A DNA stretch of 64,000 bases, taken from NCBI RefSeq assembly GCF_000183725.1, contig NC_014762.1, positions 2,046,001 to 2,110,000 on the forward strand, in the 5' to 3' direction. Positions 62,017 to 64,000 of the stretch are shown here, piece after piece; position 1 is the first letter of the stretch, and each line of letters starts with the position of its first letter. The notes below the pieces were generated by a model that saw only the letters and a list, made by a program, of their open reading frames with translations, searched no databases and was not told the DNA's origin. Source of the stretch: Sulfuricurvum kujiense DSM 16994 (GTDB lineage: Bacteria > Campylobacterota > Campylobacteria > Campylobacterales > Sulfurimonadaceae). The translations under genes and the position numbers were made by a program.

Positions 62017-64000
62017 TTATCCTTTGGTGGTGTGAACAAAAACGCCGTTAAACGATTCGGGCGGATTTTGGATGTAATGTTCGCACCGATCAATATAGAT
62101 CTTATAAATCGATCGGTTGGTTTTATTCTCCCAACTCTCTACTTCTTTAAATAGTGCAAGTGCTTCCGCAAATAATCCTGTTTTATACAATTCGATAGCT
62201 TCATGATACCGTTTCAATTCTTGATCCAACTCCTCTTTACTCACCGGATAAAGAGTATGTTTCATACGACGATCAAAATCGTGAATCTGCCAAATCTCTA
62301 CCGGCTCGCTTTTTCCTTTGACGGTTACCAAATCCAAAAAGCGGAAAATGTACTCCCCTTTGAGCGCTTGCTTCGTAAATCCCGAGATATTGAGCCTGGA
62401 GTTATAATATTTGCATAACGATTCCAAGCGTGAACCCAAATTGATCGTGTCTCCGATGACCGTATAATCGCTTCTTCCCCGTGTACCCATCTCTCCGACA
62501 ATCGCAGTACCGGTATTTACCCCGATCCCTATATCCACAATGGGAAGACCTTTTTTATCAGACATCTCCGCTACTTTGGCAAAATCGGGATTTTTTTTCA
62601 AAGCACTGTTGAGCTTGTCCAATCCGTGCAACTGTTCCAATGCCGCGCCAACCGCTTTATCCGCATGATTCTCGATCGCCAGCGGCGCATTCCAATACGC
62701 CATAATCGCATCTCCGATGAACTTATCGACGGTTCCGCCGCTTTTAATGATTATCTCGGTCATAGGTTCCATATAAGCGTTCATAAAACGGATCAGCCCT
62801 TTCGGGTTTCCCAATACTTCGGATATATTGGTAAAATTTCGCATATCGGAGAAGAAAATAGTTATCTCCCTCTCTGTTCCCGCCAATATGTCTTCCGTCG
62901 TCGACGAGAGAATATCATTCATAACCGCAGGGCTCACTTTTCGGGCAAACTTGCCTTTGATCATCTCTTTTTGCTTGTTCTCTAAAAAATAATTAATGAC
63001 CTGTCCGGCAAGGAAAAGTGCAATCATCGCCAACAGAGGAATAAGGGTATTCAGTACGATCCCCTCTCTCATCATCAAATAATAGTGCCCTCCGATTATT
63101 CCCGCATTCAATGCAATAAATGCGGCAAACGAGGCCATGGCGCCGGGTAACAGCAAAATTGCGAAAATCAAAAACGGCACCACCAGAATCGTAACGATAT
63201 CGACGCCGACAGCCCAGATCGGCTGGGCGATAAACGTTTGATTGATAATATTGTCCATCACATTCGCATGGACTTCAACCCCGGGATAGGCACTGTCAAA
63301 CGGCGTACTTCTCAGATCCAGCAGCCCTGCGGCCGACGTTCCCAGCAGTACTATTTTCCCCTCTATCAAAGAGGGGTCGATCTTTTTGTTATAAACGTCG
63401 GCGGCAGAGATATAACGGTAACTTTTTGCGCTTCCCCGGTAGTTCACCATCATCCGAGCGTAAAAATCGGTCGGTATCACACGATCGCCTACCATAATTC
63501 TATTCACCCCGCGGTCATCGTATTCCAGAGTTATTTTACGCTCGTTCAGCATAATGCGGATCATTTCAAGGCTCAGCGACGGATAGATAATTCCGCCGTA
63601 TTCCATCACTAACGGGACACTGCGGACCACACCGTCCTTATCGGGGAGAGTATTAAAATAGCCGCTGGAATAGGCATTATCCTGAATCAGAGGAATATTG
63701 AGAACCGCTCGGTAAGGCTTAATCAAAAAAGAGCTTGCAGGTTTGTTTTTTTCGATGATAACCGCGTTCGTTGTCGGAGTATTTTCAGGTGCGACTCCAT
63801 CATTGCTAAGCGCAAAAACATACCCGACAATCGCAGGGGTCTGTGCGATGGTTTCCCCCAGCATCCTGTCATAATCGGCAACATTGGTATCGGCGATTCC
63901 CAATTTTCGAAATACCGCTTTGGGAGAGCTGTTATCGGGTTCGGCAAATACAACATCAATTCCTATGATAGCAGCCCCGTACCCTTTCAGATTTTCCAGA
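62017..64000 (-). CDS. CHASE2 and class III adenylate/guanylate cyclase (5' end outside the window)
   Basis: The open frame continues in phase to the right edge, past a TTG at 63,903 that is not the true start; the extra codons read LENLKGYGAAIIGIDVVFAE, typical of CHASE2. Visible domains are the rest of CHASE2 (periplasmic), three helices (about 200-290 of the visible part), then a class III cyclase with FFSDMRNFT and GDAIMAYWNAP (two metal Asp) and VIGDTINLGSRLE. About 60 residues with helical repeats end the chain. It makes cAMP or cGMP. Upstream of the HD-GYP fusion in the same operon. Confidence 0.9.
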   Translation of the reverse strand, partial: LENLKGYGAAIIGIDVVFAEPDNSSPKAVFRKLGIADTNVADYDRMLGETIAQTPAIVGYVFALSNDGVAPENTPTTNAVIIEKNKPASSFLIKPYRAVLNIPLIQDNAYSSGYFNTLPDKDGVVRSVPLVMEYGGIIYPSLSLEMIRIMLNERKITLEYDDRGVNRIMVGDRVIPTDFYARMMVNYRGSAKSYRYISAADVYNKKIDPSLIEGKIVLLGTSAAGLLDLRSTPFDSAYPGVEVHANVMDNIINQTFIAQPIWAVGVDIVTILVVPFLIFAILLLPGAMASFAAFIALNAGIIGGHYYLMMREGIVLNTLIPLLAMIALFLAGQVINYFLENKQKEMIKGKFARKVSPAVMNDILSSTTEDILAGTEREITIFFSDMRNFTNISEVLGNPKGLIRFMNAYMEPMTEIIIKSGGTVDKFIGDAIMAYWNAPLAIENHADKAVGAALEQLHGLDKLNSALKKNPDFAKVAEMSDKKGLPIVDIGIGVNTGTAIVGEMGTRGRSDYTVIGDTINLGSRLESLCKYYNSRLNISGFTKQALKGEYIFRFLDLVTVKGKSEPVEIWQIHDFDRRMKHTLYPVSKEELDQELKRYHEAIELYKTGLFAEALALFKEVESWENKTNRSIYKIYIDRCEHYIQNPPESFNGVFVHTTKG

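Noticed and set aside
62017-63903. Taking 63,903 as the start of the cyclase gene
   Set aside because: The frame stays open to the window edge and the added codons continue the CHASE2 domain, so the gene is cut by the window.

Overview
The window looks like chromosomal DNA of a hydrogen-oxidising member of the Campylobacterota, probably of the Sulfuricurvum/Sulfurimonas type. This is inferred from gene content, not from a search. The pointers are a HydABC uptake hydrogenase of the kind found in this phylum, a 384-residue FlgR-type activator without a DNA-binding domain, an LPP20-family lipoprotein-like protein, and a GyrA with threonine at the quinolone-critical serine position, as in Campylobacter.

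Positions 1-31,000 form a large [NiFe]-hydrogenase island, almost entirely on the minus strand. In transcription order (right to left) it holds: an Ech-type membrane hydrogenase (echABCDEF, 30,961 to 26,002); an 808-residue fusion of an FAD/NAD(P) oxidoreductase, a BFD-like iron-sulfur domain and a hydrogenase small subunit, with its own large subunit; a TetR regulator; a cytosolic sensor-like small/large subunit pair; then, from a separate promoter, the periplasmic uptake hydrogenase hydABC. After these come a HypF-like protein that has lost its catalytic motifs, a normal HypF, and two maturation-protease paralogues, one lacking two of three metal ligands. A plus-strand gene derived from an IS1595-like transposase and a four-gene copper operon (CusF, small protein, TolC-type lipoprotein, multicopper oxidase) interrupt the island. 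A nickel/cobalt ECF transporter and hypBCDEA complete it; hypA runs off the left edge.

Positions 31,000-35,400 carry a hypothetical protein, an RTX/DUF4214 protein and a convergent response regulator/histidine kinase pair. Next are a tRNA-Met, groESL, a MASE1-GGDEF diguanylate cyclase and a DUF475 (TerC-like) membrane protein. A tightly packed seven-gene minus-strand operon follows (phosphomannomutase, pyrC, response regulator, histidine kinase, exbB, exbD, 2OG-Fe(II) oxygenase). Two glnK-amt pairs come next, each amt preceded by the same palindrome. The plus strand then carries gyrA, an LPP20-like pair, flgR, asd, a UPF0114 protein, hemE, a radical SAM protein and two identical tRNA-Asn genes. 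The right end holds an outer-membrane-like protein, a metallo-beta-lactamase/GAF/HD-GYP fusion and a CHASE2-class III nucleotidyl cyclase that continues past the right edge.

The most interesting part is the hydrogenase island. A cytoplasmic, pyridine-nucleotide-linked hydrogenase seems to have arisen by duplicating the periplasmic enzyme and fusing its small subunit behind a flavoprotein, leaving a decayed Tat signal inside the protein. It shares an apparent operon with an Ech complex, a TetR regulator and a hydrogen-sensor-like pair. Matching palindromes lie at the predicted transcription starts of hydA and of the nickel transporter. Together these suggest an H2-responsive circuit that uses TetR instead of the usual histidine kinase.
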